Shown here piece by piece: positions 10,901 through 24,832 of a DNA stretch of 64,000 nt; position 1 is the stretch's first letter; each line of letters starts with the position of its first letter. Source of the DNA: Clitopilus passeckerianus (Eukaryota; Basidiomycota; Agaricomycetes; Agaricales; Entolomataceae); contig CALYLX010000112.1 in the NCBI GenBank assembly GCA_944990035.1, forward strand, positions 1 to 64,000, given 5' to 3'. The notes beneath the pieces were generated by a model. The model did no database searches. It was not told where the DNA came from and worked only from the letters and a program-made list of their open reading frames with translations. A program made the position numbers and the translations under genes.

Positions 10901-12563
10901 AGTTGCTCGAAGGAGTTATCCTCAAAGATCTCAAACCCGAAAATATCCTGCGATTGTTTAGAGAGACAACCAGCAAAAGCGAGAAGGGCATACCAAGATT
11001 CCGATAACATGTGCATGGGCAGCCCTAGGCTTCATGGACACGTTGATCCTCGAAACAATCCATTCAAACAAATTGTTGTATATCGCCTTCGACAGTGCGT
11101 TCCTCCCGGAACCTGCCTGAGACGGATTGAGAGGGACGTCGTAAACCGAACCACGTCTGCCACCACGGGTGGTCTCCATTACCCGTTGGGTCAACACTTT
11201 CTGGACGACGGCACCATCCACGCCCATAAGGTAGGCGACAAAGTCCGTCACATCAGTGTCTGCAATCCTGGAGTTGCCGTCATCCATCTCCTCGAACTGC
11301 ACATTTCCCAACCAAAGAATGATCGCCAACATGCGGAAGATTTCTGTCTGCTCGGCTTGGCTCAGCCCGATGACGCCCATAGCTTTCTGAAACCGGTCAG
11401 AATAAAGTAAGTAATGGTTCGAAAGGACGCACGATAGTGTCCCTGTAGTCCTTTGAATCATCGATATCTTGCACTGACAGACAGTTACTGGCACTGGTAT
11501 ACGCGTAGGCTTCAGGACCTTGGAGGCCGAACATTTCTTGAGGACAGACAAAAATAAATATTAGATCGCTTGCAAGAAGTGTCCTTGACCCACCTCGCTG
11601 TTCATCTGTGGCGGCCTTCGTGAACTGATAGAATATGTGGAAATTTCGCTCATTCTCGATCTGGCCAACCACCCTTCCTTTCTCCAGTAGATAATTTGTA
11701 ATCTGGGCCCCGACTGGTTCTCCCTGGCTGTTGAACATGATTTCAAGATATTTTCCCTTTGCAAGTAGGATATTAGCCAATGAAAGATGTTGAGCTAATG
11801 GTGACTTACATGGCGACTGGAATTGTTATTCCTCAGGGTCTTTGCACAACCAAAACTCTCCAGAAGTGGGTTAGTGGCCAGTACCATGTCTTTGATTTCT
11901 TGGATACTGCTGTCTTGACCGCCTGATACAGCAGCGATATATTGCATGATACGCTTCGCTGCCTCTGTCTTTCCAGCACCAGATTCTCCAGAGATGATGA
12001 CACACTGGTTCTCGTGGTACGCGTTCATGTTGTAGTATGCGCTTTCTGCAATGCTGAATACATGAGGAGGAACCTCGAGCCTGTTCTTCCCCGATACCGT
12101 TGCAGAGTCTCCTCGGTGTAGATTCCAAGATCTAAATGAAATTGAAAGGTGAACTCGGGGAATCATACTGCAGCTTGCACGCTATACCTCTGAAAGGATT
12201 GACAGATATCAGCACAGCACCGATGTATGTATAGATCTCTCCGTTTGTCCATCGTTTCTGTAGGTTCTCGTTGATACTTTCGTTGCTAATGGTGGTCAAC
12301 AACGTCATATCAGTGACTCCCACTGCCTTCTTCTTGAAGCCTTCCTTCCAGTCGGCCTAGACACAGGTCAAACGCATCTTCAGTCCCAAAGAAATACACC
12401 AGAAAGCCAGCACTTACTTTCACAAATTTCCCTTTCCCACCACCACTGCTGTCTGCTCCCTTCTTGGATGCGGGTGCCACCTTCTTGCCCGCTTTCTTCG
12501 ATATTGCCTAACAATCTTCGATCAGCCCTGTCATCACGACGCCGTAAGTTGTGAATATACCAT
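7964..12563 (-). CDS. MYO1: Class-I unconventional myosin
   Basis: Actin motor of cortical patches and endocytosis. About 16 exons give roughly 1,268 residues, the normal size. Domains in order: basic N-terminus; motor head with P-loop GESGAGKT (about 11,995), switch region NNNSSRHGKYLEI, and relay/actin-binding parts ([23 protein letters not shown]); IQ motifs ([22 protein letters not shown]); TH1 lipid-binding tail ([25 protein letters not shown]); Pro-rich TH2; and an SH3 domain ([26 protein letters not shown]). The first exon is only the ATG at 12561-12563. The intron at 8833-8884 uses a GC donor. Three one-base gaps break the frame, at 12089-12092, 10743-10746 and 10541-10542, all at C/G runs. 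The last exon ends [11 protein letters not shown], without the acidic Trp-containing tail of yeast Myo3/Myo5. Confidence 0.92.
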
Positions 12564-12797
12564 GTTATCAGGGGTCCAAGTAGGATGATATTACGGACAC
12601 TTTCGTCCTGGAATTTAGGTAGGATCAAGGAAAGATTGAGTTGGCTAAGGGCAGCACCCTTAGGAGTGCGGTCAGGCTCGGCGATTTCCGATTTCCGCGC
12701 AGTTGCTACAACCTCGCATGCTGTGCATCTCAGAGAGAGGGATGGAAGGATGCTAAAATGATATTCGGTAATTTGAAGCAAAGCAACAACTTTGTAT

Positions 12798-14872
12798 CTA
12801 ATGATACATGGCTTTCAGCGCCTCAATGCCGAGCCGAACGACCCCTGCTTGACTTGTATCTGCAAGACTAGCTTTGAGGTAATTTCTTATGGCTTGTGGT
12901 AAACCAGACTCCTCTGCCTCCTTCGCCAACTTCTTTCGTACAACCGTGTCAGAAACGTTGCAAAAGACGTTCTTGACGACGACAAGTCCTCTATGCACTA
13001 ACCCTGGATGTACCCCTGTGTCTTCAGATTCGTCATCCTCCTCTTCATCGTCGTTTTTGGGAACGGCAGACGGATCAATTAATCTCCCTAGGACTTTGAA
13101 TGCTCTATGCCGTTCCCATTGTAGGGCAAGCAGGTTCTGGCAGGCTGTCGGCGCATCGGTAAGTGTAGCTACCGCGCCCGAGGCAGCCAACCTAGTAGGT
13201 ATATCATTGACATCAGACAAAGCCAGGACAACCTGGAGTTTGGATTTCGCGGAACTGCCGCCATATCGGTCGAAGACATCATCTGAGCCAGCGATAAGAT
13301 TGCATATAAGCTCCATAGCTGCCCTCCGAAGCATGACATGCTCTTCCAGCAGGAAGAGTTCAACCCTGTTCAGGAGGCCGTCAGACTTCCCAACGCGGGT
13401 GGCCAGCTCTTGGCTTTGCGAGGATAAGTTGGTGAGTGCCATCATTGCCTCAAACTTCTGGAGGAGATCAGAAGTAGAGTTTTGGATCATGAGCGAAAAG
13501 GGTCGTATGGCGTCGTACATTGCCGCTTCGTTCGGTCCAAACACTTGAACGGGGAAGCCGTGATAGCAAGCTTGGCCAGCGCTTGTACTGCAACAAAATA
13601 TGCAGGATCGATTGCAGCTGCTGGCGTTTTCTTTCCCACGTCGGAAGGATTGTTTGATATTGCGTGCTTCATGATTTGTCCCAACACCTTAGCCCCTCCG
13701 ATTTGAAGCACCTGTCCTCGATTGGACTGGTCCTCGATGATCCCGAGCAAGGCACTGCCCACCGCGAGACATAAACGTGGACTATCAACGCGCATGGCCG
13801 AAGGAAATGTCTCCAAGACCCCAGCCTCGAGCAGTCGTTTGATTCGTGCTCTGACGCTGTCGTCGTTGTCGAGGGGATGGAACAGGGAGGTCCTTTTTAT
13901 TGGCGCTGGCCATCTGCCGTAATTTTTGCATCTGTGACTCCTCTTGGTTGAGGCGCGGCCGATAACTACACAGATTGGCAATGATGACGAGGACACCGTA
14001 GATTGTGGTAGAAATCGTGGCGGTAGGTGTGTCCTGTGTTCCTCCTGTTCTGCGGCGTGGAATGAGGGCGAATAGTTTCTGAAGGAACACCTTGTCGCGG
14101 GAGAGATTGTCCTTCACATTGGGGTTTACACTGAGATATGCCAACCCTTCAACAGCGTCATACGTGGGTGTAGAATTACCCTCAGAGATGATAATCTCTT
14201 TCATAACAGCTGCATGGGTTAATTCCTTCTTGGCAACGACCTCAGGGAGGAAAGATCTTGTTGCGAGGCATCTCCCGAAGTGTCTGAGCGATCGCTAGCA
14301 CTTCCCTTCGACAGTTTGATGAGGGCCGTGGTCGCAGCAGCTTGCAGGCTTGCATCGGAGGTATTCTTCGATGCCGTTTCCAGCCATTCCAGAGCTTCAG
14401 GGAGTAGAAGAGAGCGAGAGGGTTTGTAACCGCTTGCATGGGAGAATAGTTGAGCGACTTGATGAGGCAGCTCGCCTGATGGATTGAGGTCTACGATATC
14501 CATGATTGACTCCAGGACACCATCCTGTTGGAGGATTGCCGCTGCAGATTCCCAATCTACTTGAAAGAGACCTGAAAGAAAGGAGACACTGGCGAGCAAC
14601 CCATTTGTATCCGTTTCTGCCAGTCGAGAGGTAATGGAAGGGCTGAAAGCCTTGACAAGGTTATCTGTCACAGGATCTGGGGTTTGACCCTTGTTCGCAG
14701 CCCTGGCTCCTTGACAGAAGGCTGAAAGTGCGAGGAAAGCCTTGGATCGTTCTTCGGAGGGATTCTTCGGGAGGAATGCAGTGATTAAGTGGGCCAGTTC
14801 ATTGGGGAGAGTGACGGCGGGAATCGACGGTTTGGCGACTGCGTCTTCGTCGTGGTCGTCGATGACAGCCAT
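12798..14872 (-). CDS. SHE4: UNC-45/She4-type myosin chaperone
   Basis: ARM-repeat protein that folds and stabilises myosin heads; in yeast She4 acts on class-I and class-V myosins. The product is all-helical ARM repeat (LASVSFLSGLFQVDWESAA, AIDPAYFVAVQALAKLA, LQKFEAMMALTNLSSQ, ELICNLIAGSDDVFDRYG, HRGLVVVKNVFCNVSD), matching the UNC-45 central and UCS regions. No N-terminal TPR domain is seen, as in fungal She4. ATG 14872 (MAVIDDHDED) is the first in-frame ATG; an extra 5' exon remains possible. The frame jumps at 14245-14247, about 13873-13890 and 13551-13554, each at a G run on the plus strand. The stop lies 235 bp upstream of the myosin-I ATG, on the same strand. Confidence 0.85.
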
Positions 14873-14929
14873 TAGTGCCGTGATGTGATCGAGATCGACC
14901 AAATTTCGTTCTGAACTCTAACGTCGATC
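14873..14929. promoter_or_regulatory. Very short divergent intergenic region
   Basis: Only 57 bp separate the proposed SHE4 ATG (14872, minus) from the TRM6 ATG (14930, plus). Both 5' UTRs and the shared promoter must overlap the opposite transcription unit or its first exon. No TATA box is visible. If SHE4 has an upstream exon the two transcripts overlap outright. Confidence 0.5.
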
Positions 14930-16662
14930 ATGAAGGCTGGCCGTTCAACAGAAACGGAATGTCACGACAAGACGAAGGTCAATGCTGGCGATATGGTCAT
15001 GTTGAAGCTGCCAAATGGTGACATCAAGGGGCTCAAGATTGAAAAAGACGCGTTCGTATGACAGTCTGCTTTTTCATTCTGACCTTACGCTCAAGCTTGA
15101 GCAGTACGGTCTCTCTGGGAAAAGTCGGCACTTTCTTTGCGAATGAACTAATAGGGCAGCCTTATGGTATAACATTCGAAATATTACAACAGAAAAGGCT
15201 ACAGAGCTTACCCCCACGCACCCTCGACGAAGTTGGTATGTCGCATATACCTCGCGGAGACGAGAGGATTTAAACCAAACCCCTCTCCCAAATTAGAGGA
15301 CACGGAAGCAACAAATGAACTCATTAACGATGGCGAATCCGTTCAACCCTTGACCATTGAAGAAATACAACAGCTCAAACATTCCGGGGTTCATGTATCA
15401 GTATGAGGCCGCATATGCCCAGAACCGCAAGCTGCTAAAGCCTTTCTGTCGCAGGACATCATCAAGAAACAGATAGAGCAGCATGCGAACTATTCCATGA
15501 AAACAGAGTATAGCAAAGACAAGTATAAGAAGCGGAAAGAAGCAAAGTAAGACCTGCCGATTCTCCCTCGGTGCGTGCTCATAGTATCTCTGACAGATAC
15601 TCCAAATCTTTCACGACCATTGAACCCACCATTTACAACATATGCGACTATTGGTTCAACAAAGATCACGACCGGGTTCGAGACATCCGCCCCGACGCAT
15701 TATCACAGATCCTCAATCTTGCGAATATTCAACCAGGAGGGAGGTATTTGGTTGTTGACGAAGCATCTGGGCTAATTGTATCAGCTATCCTCGACCGCTT
15801 GGGAGGTAGGTCATTCACTCTAATCAAGTTGAAATTCTCAGCTGAAGGACAGCCCAGGGAAGGCAGGCTCGTCACAATATGCGACGTTGACTCACCACCA
15901 GCATATCCAGTGGTGGCTAATATGAATTTTCGACCAAATGTGACAAACGGAATCCTTTCGTCTCTAAACTGGGCAACTGCAGACGAGGAATACACACCAA
16001 GTAAGGCACTTGAACTCACAAGAAATGACCCATGACTCAGATTTTACGTAGTTGAACCTCCTTCTGAATATCCTCAAGACCAGATCAAATCTGAACGACA
16101 AAAAGCGCGCTTGAACAAGCGCAAAGCTGTTTCAGATGCGCTATCCAGTACAAGGGATGACTTCTTTAGCGGGGAGTTTGAATCGTTGGTCAAATTTATT
16201 CAACAAGTCTGCCACGAATGACCATTTCTCTAGCCTTGTAATTGCGAGCCAGTACGATCCCTGGTCAATTCTCGAAAGAATCACACCATACCTGGCTGGT
16301 TCCGCATCGATTGTAGTGCATAGCCCATACGTCCAGGTATTGTGCTTCGACGATGGCTGATAACAACAGTGTTAACGGCCAATGTAGACGCTATCTGACC
16401 TACAAGCAAAGATGCGCTCAAATCCACAATACCTATCACCAACGTTAACAGAACCATGGTTGCGAAGGTATCAGGTTCTGCCTGGAAGAACTCATCCAAC
16501 AATGAATACGTCCGGCTCTGGGGGATACATTCTCCATGCCATCAGAGTGTAAGTTCATTAAATAATCGTGTAGTCATAACGAGTGCTAAATGCATGCAAA
16601 GATATGACGATCCGAACGCCGAAGGGGTGGTATATCGTGATGCCAAAAGAAGAACCGGATAG
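14930..16662 (+). CDS. TRM6: tRNA (adenine-58-N1) methyltransferase non-catalytic subunit
   Basis: TRM6/Gcd10 pairs with TRM61 to make m1A58 in tRNAs, including initiator tRNA, in the nucleus. Ten short exons were traced, among them 14930-15051, 15105-15235, 15297-15400, 15455-15546, 15597-15805, 16234-16336, 16388-16548 and 16602-16662. Family motifs: VSLGKVGTFFANELIGQPYG, an IQPGGRYLVVDEASGL SAM-fold strand, CDVDSPPAYPV, LAGSASIVVHSPY, and LPGRTHPTMNTSGSGGYI near the end. The 36-nt intron 15806-15841 is unusually short and could be retained in frame. At 16040 one G seems missing at the acceptor for the frame to continue into FYVVEPP. The gene is convergent with the sorting nexin; the stops are 116 bp apart. 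Confidence 0.9.
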
Positions 16663-16778
16663 GGCTGTGAACAGCTCACCACCTTTGAGTGGGGTTACCG
16701 CCGAGGAACCTTCTGATAAGCCAATGGCCGATGAGTACTACGCTGCAGCCATAAAGGTGACTTGAAGCCCGTATGGCT

Positions 16779-19700
16779 TCATGTGGATGCTGGTGCCACC
16801 TCAGAGTCAGGGAATAACGCAGTGAAGACCTTGTTGTTAATCTGTCACCCCTTTGTCGCAGAAGGGCAAGGAATTACCCACCTCGTCTATAATTGTATAA
16901 GCGATATGTTGATTCAACCTTCGATTCTGAAGGACTGCGAAAATACGTCGTGCGCCCCGTCGCGCGTTGGATCGACCAATCATGTTGGCAGCAAGATCTG
17001 GAGGGCAGTAAGAATATGAGCAATCAAGTTATTTTTACCCCACCTGGTATCAGAGATGAAAGCTTCCTGTTAGCTTCATCCCGAGTACGTAGTCGATCCT
17101 CTGAACTACGCGGAATTATCGTGGATCGCAATTTGCCGCTTGGCCACAGAGAGTCCCGAAAAATGTTCAAAAAGGAGAGCAGGCGAGGCTCTTCAAGAAA
17201 TGTCTTGACATTTTCCCGGATTTTCCTGCAAACTTAGTAAGCTCCGTTGAAGTAATGGAAGTGAGGGCATCGTTACCTCTCAACTGTTCCACCCAAGACT
17301 TGCTGTAAGATGATGACTATCGCTTGTCTCCTGAGCCAATTATTCTTCTTATTGAGTTCGAATACGGCCAAGATCAGGTCGCAAATGGGTGCGGAGAACG
17401 TAGATGTGCTCGTCTCTCCGTCAATGAGCTTTAAGTCCCCAGAAATTCTGAGCAACGCTGTGTATGGCTCGTTCTTAACTGATGCATTCAATGCCTGGGC
17501 GACTAGGTCCTCGTCATTGACACCGGATCCTACGATCCCGGCAAGTTCGGCGGCTTGTCTGGTGAGGCGCTGTATCATTACATCAAGCATGGAAGGGCCA
17601 AAGAACATATCGTCGATGCTTTCTGTGACAGATCGGTAGACCGTCCGAACTAGGTCTGAACCTGAGAAGTTTGATGAGGCTTTTGTGACCTGGGATTCAG
17701 AGGCCACGAAGGGTGAATCTCGTGAGAGGAACGTTCGTAATTCATCACTCTCGCAAGCCGCAGGGATGGCAACTACACTCTAGTTATGGATGAGTATGGG
17801 CTTGATGATGGCTTGAGTAGACCCACCTGCAGATACTTCTCGAGCCCCGTTTTCCGGTTGTCGAGGAAGCTACCAGAAAGGGAAGTAACTAGTCTTTTGC
17901 CAGGAAAATCGAGGTTCTTGACGAGAACATATCGTTCTCTAAGCTTGTTGTGTAGGCTCAAAAATTCGTTGTATCTTCTGGCCACTACCCAACCGGAAGC
18001 ATTGCTCCCATCGGTAGCTAGTTGCTGGATCTCGACGAGGTAGCGTACAACCGACTTCCCATCTTCTTCACCGACGGTCGAACTGACGATAGACACCTTC
18101 GTCCGGTCAGAATACAAGCGGTTTGCTGATTCCTGCTGTTCGTACTGTTGCTTTTGAAACCTAAGTTCCCGCAAATTCCGACTCATAGCAGATTTAGATT
18201 TGATGAGAAGTTTGTGTTCTTGTATATCCCCAGTCAGCTCAGCTTTCTTGATTAAGCTATCGAGCATGATGTCCTGTGCTTCCAGGCTGGCAATCTTGTC
18301 GGAAAGGCGAGCAATCTCGTAGGATAGCTGAAGATCACCGGGTCCTGCTGGCTGGAACGGCTGAGCAAGTTCTTCAGAAGTGTTGCTGTCGCCATGATCA
18401 AGCTCGAGATCATCATCGGGATCCTCTTCCGCATCATCGTCGAATATTGCACGCCTACTACTCCTCTCGCCGCTGTTTTGTGGTGATATTCCTAAAGGGC
18501 GCGGGGGAGGGCGAGTTCGGCTACGTTTGGAACTGCTACTCTCGGTTTGCTCTTGATCCAGAGCCATTATATCGGTCAGAGCAGCTTTGATGGCTTCCAT
18601 TCTTCGCTCTTCTTCGCGCTGCTGCTGGTCTTCGGGGTCATTGAACAGGGGTGCGCGTGCTGTATCTGAGTTGACGTCTGCGACAGGTGACATGAGGACT
18701 TCAATATTGGAGGGCAGTGGCTTTTCAGCGATAGGTAACGAAGAAGTGGATCCCACAGAGCGGCCCGAACTCGAACTTGCGGTTCGTTGTACTCCGGTAG
18801 GATCTCTCCACATCCTGGGTCGACTATGGATGCCTTCCGAACTTTGTGGCTCGGTTGGACTATCAGCCTTATGCTCTTCTCGGATGGTGGTCAACGAGGC
18901 GCTGGCGGAGTAATTGCTAGAATCCGTATCGCCCACAGCTCGAAACCATAGTTCTGATTGCTGAAAGCCATCAAAATCCTGCTCCATGTTGCGCTCGACC
19001 TGCCGCTGAGAAAGCAAAACGCATCGCCGGACCTTTCGTTGGGCAGAATGTGAAAGGGTTTCCTCGCTTTCACAGAACTGGCGGATGGTGGTGATGTACT
19101 TCTGGGGTATTGAAGAGAGTAGTGGGTGTGGAGCGCCCAGGAAGTAGAGATCGTTGATCATGCGAATATCCTCTTTGACCGTGGCAGACAAGTTGCTCGC
19201 GTCTTGTAAGCTACCTGATTCGTCTGGCGAGTCGTCCGATTCAACGGACTCTAATGGATTCTTGAAGCTTTCCACCGTAAGCCAGAACTGAACAAGGAGG
19301 GAACGGTTGCGACGGTCCATAAACTCCATGAAGTAAGAGAGGGAACTTGGATTTGAGAGAATGTCTCGCAGGGTTAAGCCGGTTTTTGCCCGATGTCAGT
19401 CATCGTTGACTGGCGCTATGTAAGGCATAAGGGAATTGTGTAAAAATGGGAGGTCAAAGGAAGCTCACTCGGTCATGGCCGTCGTCTCCCCGAGTTCAAT
19501 GATGCGTTGTTCCACCTTGCGTTTTGCTGTATACAGCCTGTCCAGGAAGGCAACTACGTCCTCTGTCTTCTCTCCGTTAATCCAGTCTTCCTTGTCGTGA
19601 TTGGCTATAGAACATTCAAAACCAAATTTCGCATCAAAACTGGACAACTCACCAAGAAGCAACCTCGTCCGCCTGATTTCCCCTGCAACGTCGTTTTTCA

Positions 19701-20891
19701 ACCGTCGGGCATCCAGCAGCGATGAACACCTATTTATACTGCGAAGGAAAGACTCGAATTGACGGGCGTCCGTCCGAATGGTGATCAGCTCAGTAGTAAC
19801 AGGCCCCGTGGTCGCCATCCTTGCGTGAGCTCGAGGTGATTGTGCTTCCAGGACGTTGCGCACTCGAGTTATCAATTTCCTGAGGAATGTGGTCAGTCAA
19901 ACGAGAGAGGCAAAGGAAGGTTGATACCCACTGCTGGTGGATTGCTGCACCTGCCTAGCAGAATTGTCAGAAGAGAGGTTCCGAATGCCTGAGTCTGAGG
20001 CGTACCAGACGGTCAACATGTTGATTCCAAAGTCTGGGTCTGCAACCATCTCCATTACTGGTTGCAAGACCGTACATACTAATATCTCGCGTACCACAAC
20101 CTTGAAAGCCGCGCTGTTGCCTTCCGCATCTGGTAGAATGTGTGGCAGGGCTCTGTCCACTAGTTGTCGGAGATGTATTTCTTCTGTTTGCTTCGTGAAG
20201 GTAGTTGATAGGTTTTCAATGGCCGGATGAAGCTTTGCATTTCCTTTTCCTATATATCGGCTCGCGAGAAGTAGATCCAGTTCGTCCGACTGCGTCAATT
20301 TGCGTTCAAGACCAGCACCACGGAGTGCGACTTCGGATTGCCGGAATTGCTCAATATGAGCTGTGACCTTGGGTAGGATCCGCTTGACTATGAGTGCAGC
20401 GATATCAATTCCCTCCGCTTTGTCTAGAAGGCGCTTGACACCGTCGTGAAGCACTGAGGAGACTGCCAGAGGAAATGTGGGGGATGACGATATATCTTTG
20501 TACCATGTTAGAACAAAATCCCGCACGATCATAATCATGACATCGTTAATTGCAGTCGATAGAAGGGGGCATCTGGCAATAAAGGTGGGAATGATTGGGG
20601 TGCGTTCTGGGACCATTGTGATCGTGTGAGCACTGCTTGCCATGCAGCTGGGGTTGAGAACGCGAATGGACGAGTGGCCCGCTTTAGTGCATTTGTTTTC
20701 CGTGTTTTTTTGTCCGTGGCATGTGCCAGAAATAAGAAAGATCCCACAAATGCGAGTCCAATGAGAAGAATGAGGAGAGGCGATAGCAGAACCAGAAGGA
20801 CCGGAGACGAGATAATGCGGAAAACAACGGGGAAGACAACGGCAGTGAGAGCAACGATAATCACAGAGGAGGCATTGACTGCGTTGGTCAT
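16779..20891 (-). CDS. MDM1: Mdm1/SNX13-type sorting nexin (TM-PXA-RGS-PX-Nexin_C)
   Basis: ER-anchored sorting nexin that tethers ER to vacuole or lipid droplets in yeast (Mdm1). The start is ATG 20891; residues about 5-60 hold two hydrophobic segments (VIIVALTAVVFPVVF, LLVLLSPLLILLIGLAFVG). Then come a PXA domain (INDVMIMIVRDFVLTWYKDI), a predicted coiled region, an RGS domain (YFMEFMDRRNRSLLVQFWL, with ERNMEQDFDGFQQSELW), an acidic linker, a PX domain (VARRYNEFLSLHNKLRERY, LDFPGKRLV), and Nexin_C (RLLSFLNIFRDSLWPSGK, ending in VAPAST). Introns include 16830-16881, 16998-17043, 17226-17276, 17780-17826 and 19605-19652. The frame needs one base at the G5 run 20565-20569 and near the junction about 19390-19460, where the splice is unresolved. 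Confidence 0.88.
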
Positions 20892-21105
20892 TGTCGTGAG
20901 CGACGAGCCGGGGTCATTGGACAACGTCAAGAATCAGACCACTGTGACCGTTGTCGTTTAGAATCCGTCGTCTCTGGCATCCCGAAGGGGATACCAGGGC
21001 CGTGTTAACCGGACGCACCCAGCAATTCTGCCTGACAGTCATTTGCTGACACTTGCCTGCTCGGAACGTTGACTTTTGCCTGCAGGTTCTCAGACAGTAG
21101 CGACA

Positions 21106-22762
21106 ATGGCAGCGGCAGCAACGTCAGTACCTATCTCGACGGGAGAAGGGTTTGTGTGCGGTGGAATTGCAGCATGTATCGCGGTACGTGTACACTCGAG
21201 AGCGGCAGTGACCAAGTTCCACCTGGCTTGCCTACCTCAGAATTTCCATCTCAGAACTGAACACAACTGCGTCTATCTAGGTCACAGTTTCTAATCCTTT
21301 CGAAGTTGCCAAAACACGTCTGCAGCTGCAAGGAGAGCTTGCAAAAGGCGGAGGAGTCAAGGTATATAACAATGCCGTCGACGTCCTGACAAAAACCTTG
21401 AGGAACGAGGGTATAAAAGGCATCCAACGTGGTCTTACCCCAGCAGTGAGTCTAATCCAATTCTCGCTTGGTCTGAGAGTTCTTCGATGCTGACTATGAT
21501 CGTTACGCTCAGTACGCGTACCAAGTACGTTCTCTATACCAATGCCCATGATCTTATGAGGCACATTCAACCTAATATCCTCTGTTTACTCTCAGATACT
21601 TTTAAATGGCTCGCGTCTAGGTAGGATGCTATCTTCTGAAATGTATCTTCCACAGAACTGAAAATTTGTTGAATAGGATTCTACGAGCCTTTCCGGCATG
21701 GGATAAACACTCTCTTCGGATTTTCGGCCGAGCAACAAGTACCATTCACGTCTGTTCTTGCAGGCGCAACGAGCGGTGCTGTTGGAGGTGCGCCTGCATT
21801 TTTCATGATTCTCAGGGGATTTTTTCTGAATTATGGGGGTTTAGCATCCTTGGGAAATCCCCTTTTCTTGATCAAGGCGAGAATGCAGGTACGTCATCCA
21901 ACTTCCTTCATTTGACCACATCACTCATTGCCGCTGGCATGTCTTTAGGCATACTCGCCTGCTCTGCCTGTAGGGCACAGCACCATTATAAAAACTCCTT
22001 CGATGCCCTGAGGACAATCTTTCATGCCGAGGGTTTCCGTGGACTTGTGCGAGGAATAGATGCCGCTATTCTGCGGACATCAATGGGTTCTTCGGTAAGC
22101 TACAAACTTGTCGGATCTAAGAATAGGATTCTGAATCCCGGCGCCTAGGTTCAACTGCCAAGTTACAATTGGACGAAGACCCAGCTCGTGAAGCACAACG
22201 TTCTGCCTGCTGACAGCCCTTGGACCTTCCTCGTCAGCAGCTCCATCTCTGGTGCATGTGTGGTATGTTCGTCTCCGCTCCTGAGTGCGTTCAATGTCTC
22301 ATTATCTTTTTAACAAGTGCCTTGCGATGCAACCTGCAGATACTGTCAGCCAACATTCTCCGTTTTAAGAGGTCTTGTTATTCACGCTTTTTTGCAGGCT
22401 CTGACACGGATGTATAACCAACCTACTGTCAAAATGCCTGATGGTAAACTACGCGGGACGCTCTATAAAAATCCGATAGACTGTCTATGGAAGACGTTCA
22501 AAGCTGAGGGTGTTCGTGGTTGGTACAAGGGTGAGAAACTGGGAGGGCTACTTCATTGACTTTACGGAACTCATAAATCATGCAGGATCAACCGCTCATT
22601 TCATGAGGATTGCACCACATACGTAAGCCAAATGATATTATTCCTCGAAAACTAGCTTCTTACATTCCTTCTAGAATAATTACCTTGACTATGAACGACA
22701 TTATTCTTGGGCTTTACAAAGACTACAAGAAGTCACGGCTACCTGGTACCGACGACCCATAA
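21106..22762 (+). CDS. OAC1: Mitochondrial carrier, oxaloacetate/sulfate type
   Basis: SLC25-family carrier of the inner mitochondrial membrane. The three carrier signatures are visible: SNPFEVAKTRLQLQGE (first), GNPLFLIKARMQ (second), and MQPADTALTRMYNQP (third). The diverged second and third signatures match the OAC1/SLC25A34-35 group, which moves oxaloacetate, malonate or sulfate. Twelve exons were traced, including 21106-21183, 21281-21445, 21514-21525 (only 12 nt, four codons), 21596-21620, 21677-21787, 21845-21888, 22149-22262 and 22318-22344 (27 nt). One G is missing in the GGG run 21973-21975 for the frame to hold between PALPVG and QHHYKNSFDALR. Substrate choice is inferred from the family. 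Confidence 0.87.
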
Positions 22763-23072
22763 TTAACATACTTGGTTGTTTCTTTGTATTGGGCTTCTCT
22801 AGAATAGCATAGAGGACATTTTAATCACGCTTAATCTAACTATATCTACCAACGATAGGCAATATATTGCTCTTTTGGATGACATGAAGCTCTTGATAAG
22901 ATGAGGACCAAAACTTCATGATATTTCTTATGTACACCGAACCCAGGAATAAATACAAAGGAGCTTTGTAGAAGGAAGGTGTCGAAAAAGAACGAGACAA
23001 TGAAGGGATTGTGCAAGCAATAGGTTTATAAACAAATCTAATAACCCCGTGGGCTGCCTCCTTGGAAGAGAA

Positions 23073-24832
<1,760 letters not shown>

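Noticed and set aside
10541..12092. Calling the myosin gene a pseudogene because of three frameshifts
   Set aside because: All three are one-base gaps at C/G positions, catalytic motifs are perfect and all introns join in phase; the same error type recurs in unrelated genes across the window.
12889..13548. Long plus-strand open frame of 219 codons
   Set aside because: It lies opposite the ARM repeats of SHE4; its product is Ser/Thr-rich with no family resemblance and follows from codon bias of the true strand.
15806..15841. Treating this 36-nt segment of TRM6 as certain coding sequence
   Set aside because: It is open and divisible by three, but has GT and AG ends and inserts non-family residues between LGG and the conserved CDVDSPPAYPV block; I treat it as a probable very short intron.
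16721..17237. Possible small plus-strand gene after TRM6 with an ankyrin-like start
   Set aside because: The minus strand of the same bases encodes the conserved Nexin_C end of the sorting nexin (RLLSFLNIFRDSLWPSGK and following exons), so the plus frames are antisense shadows.
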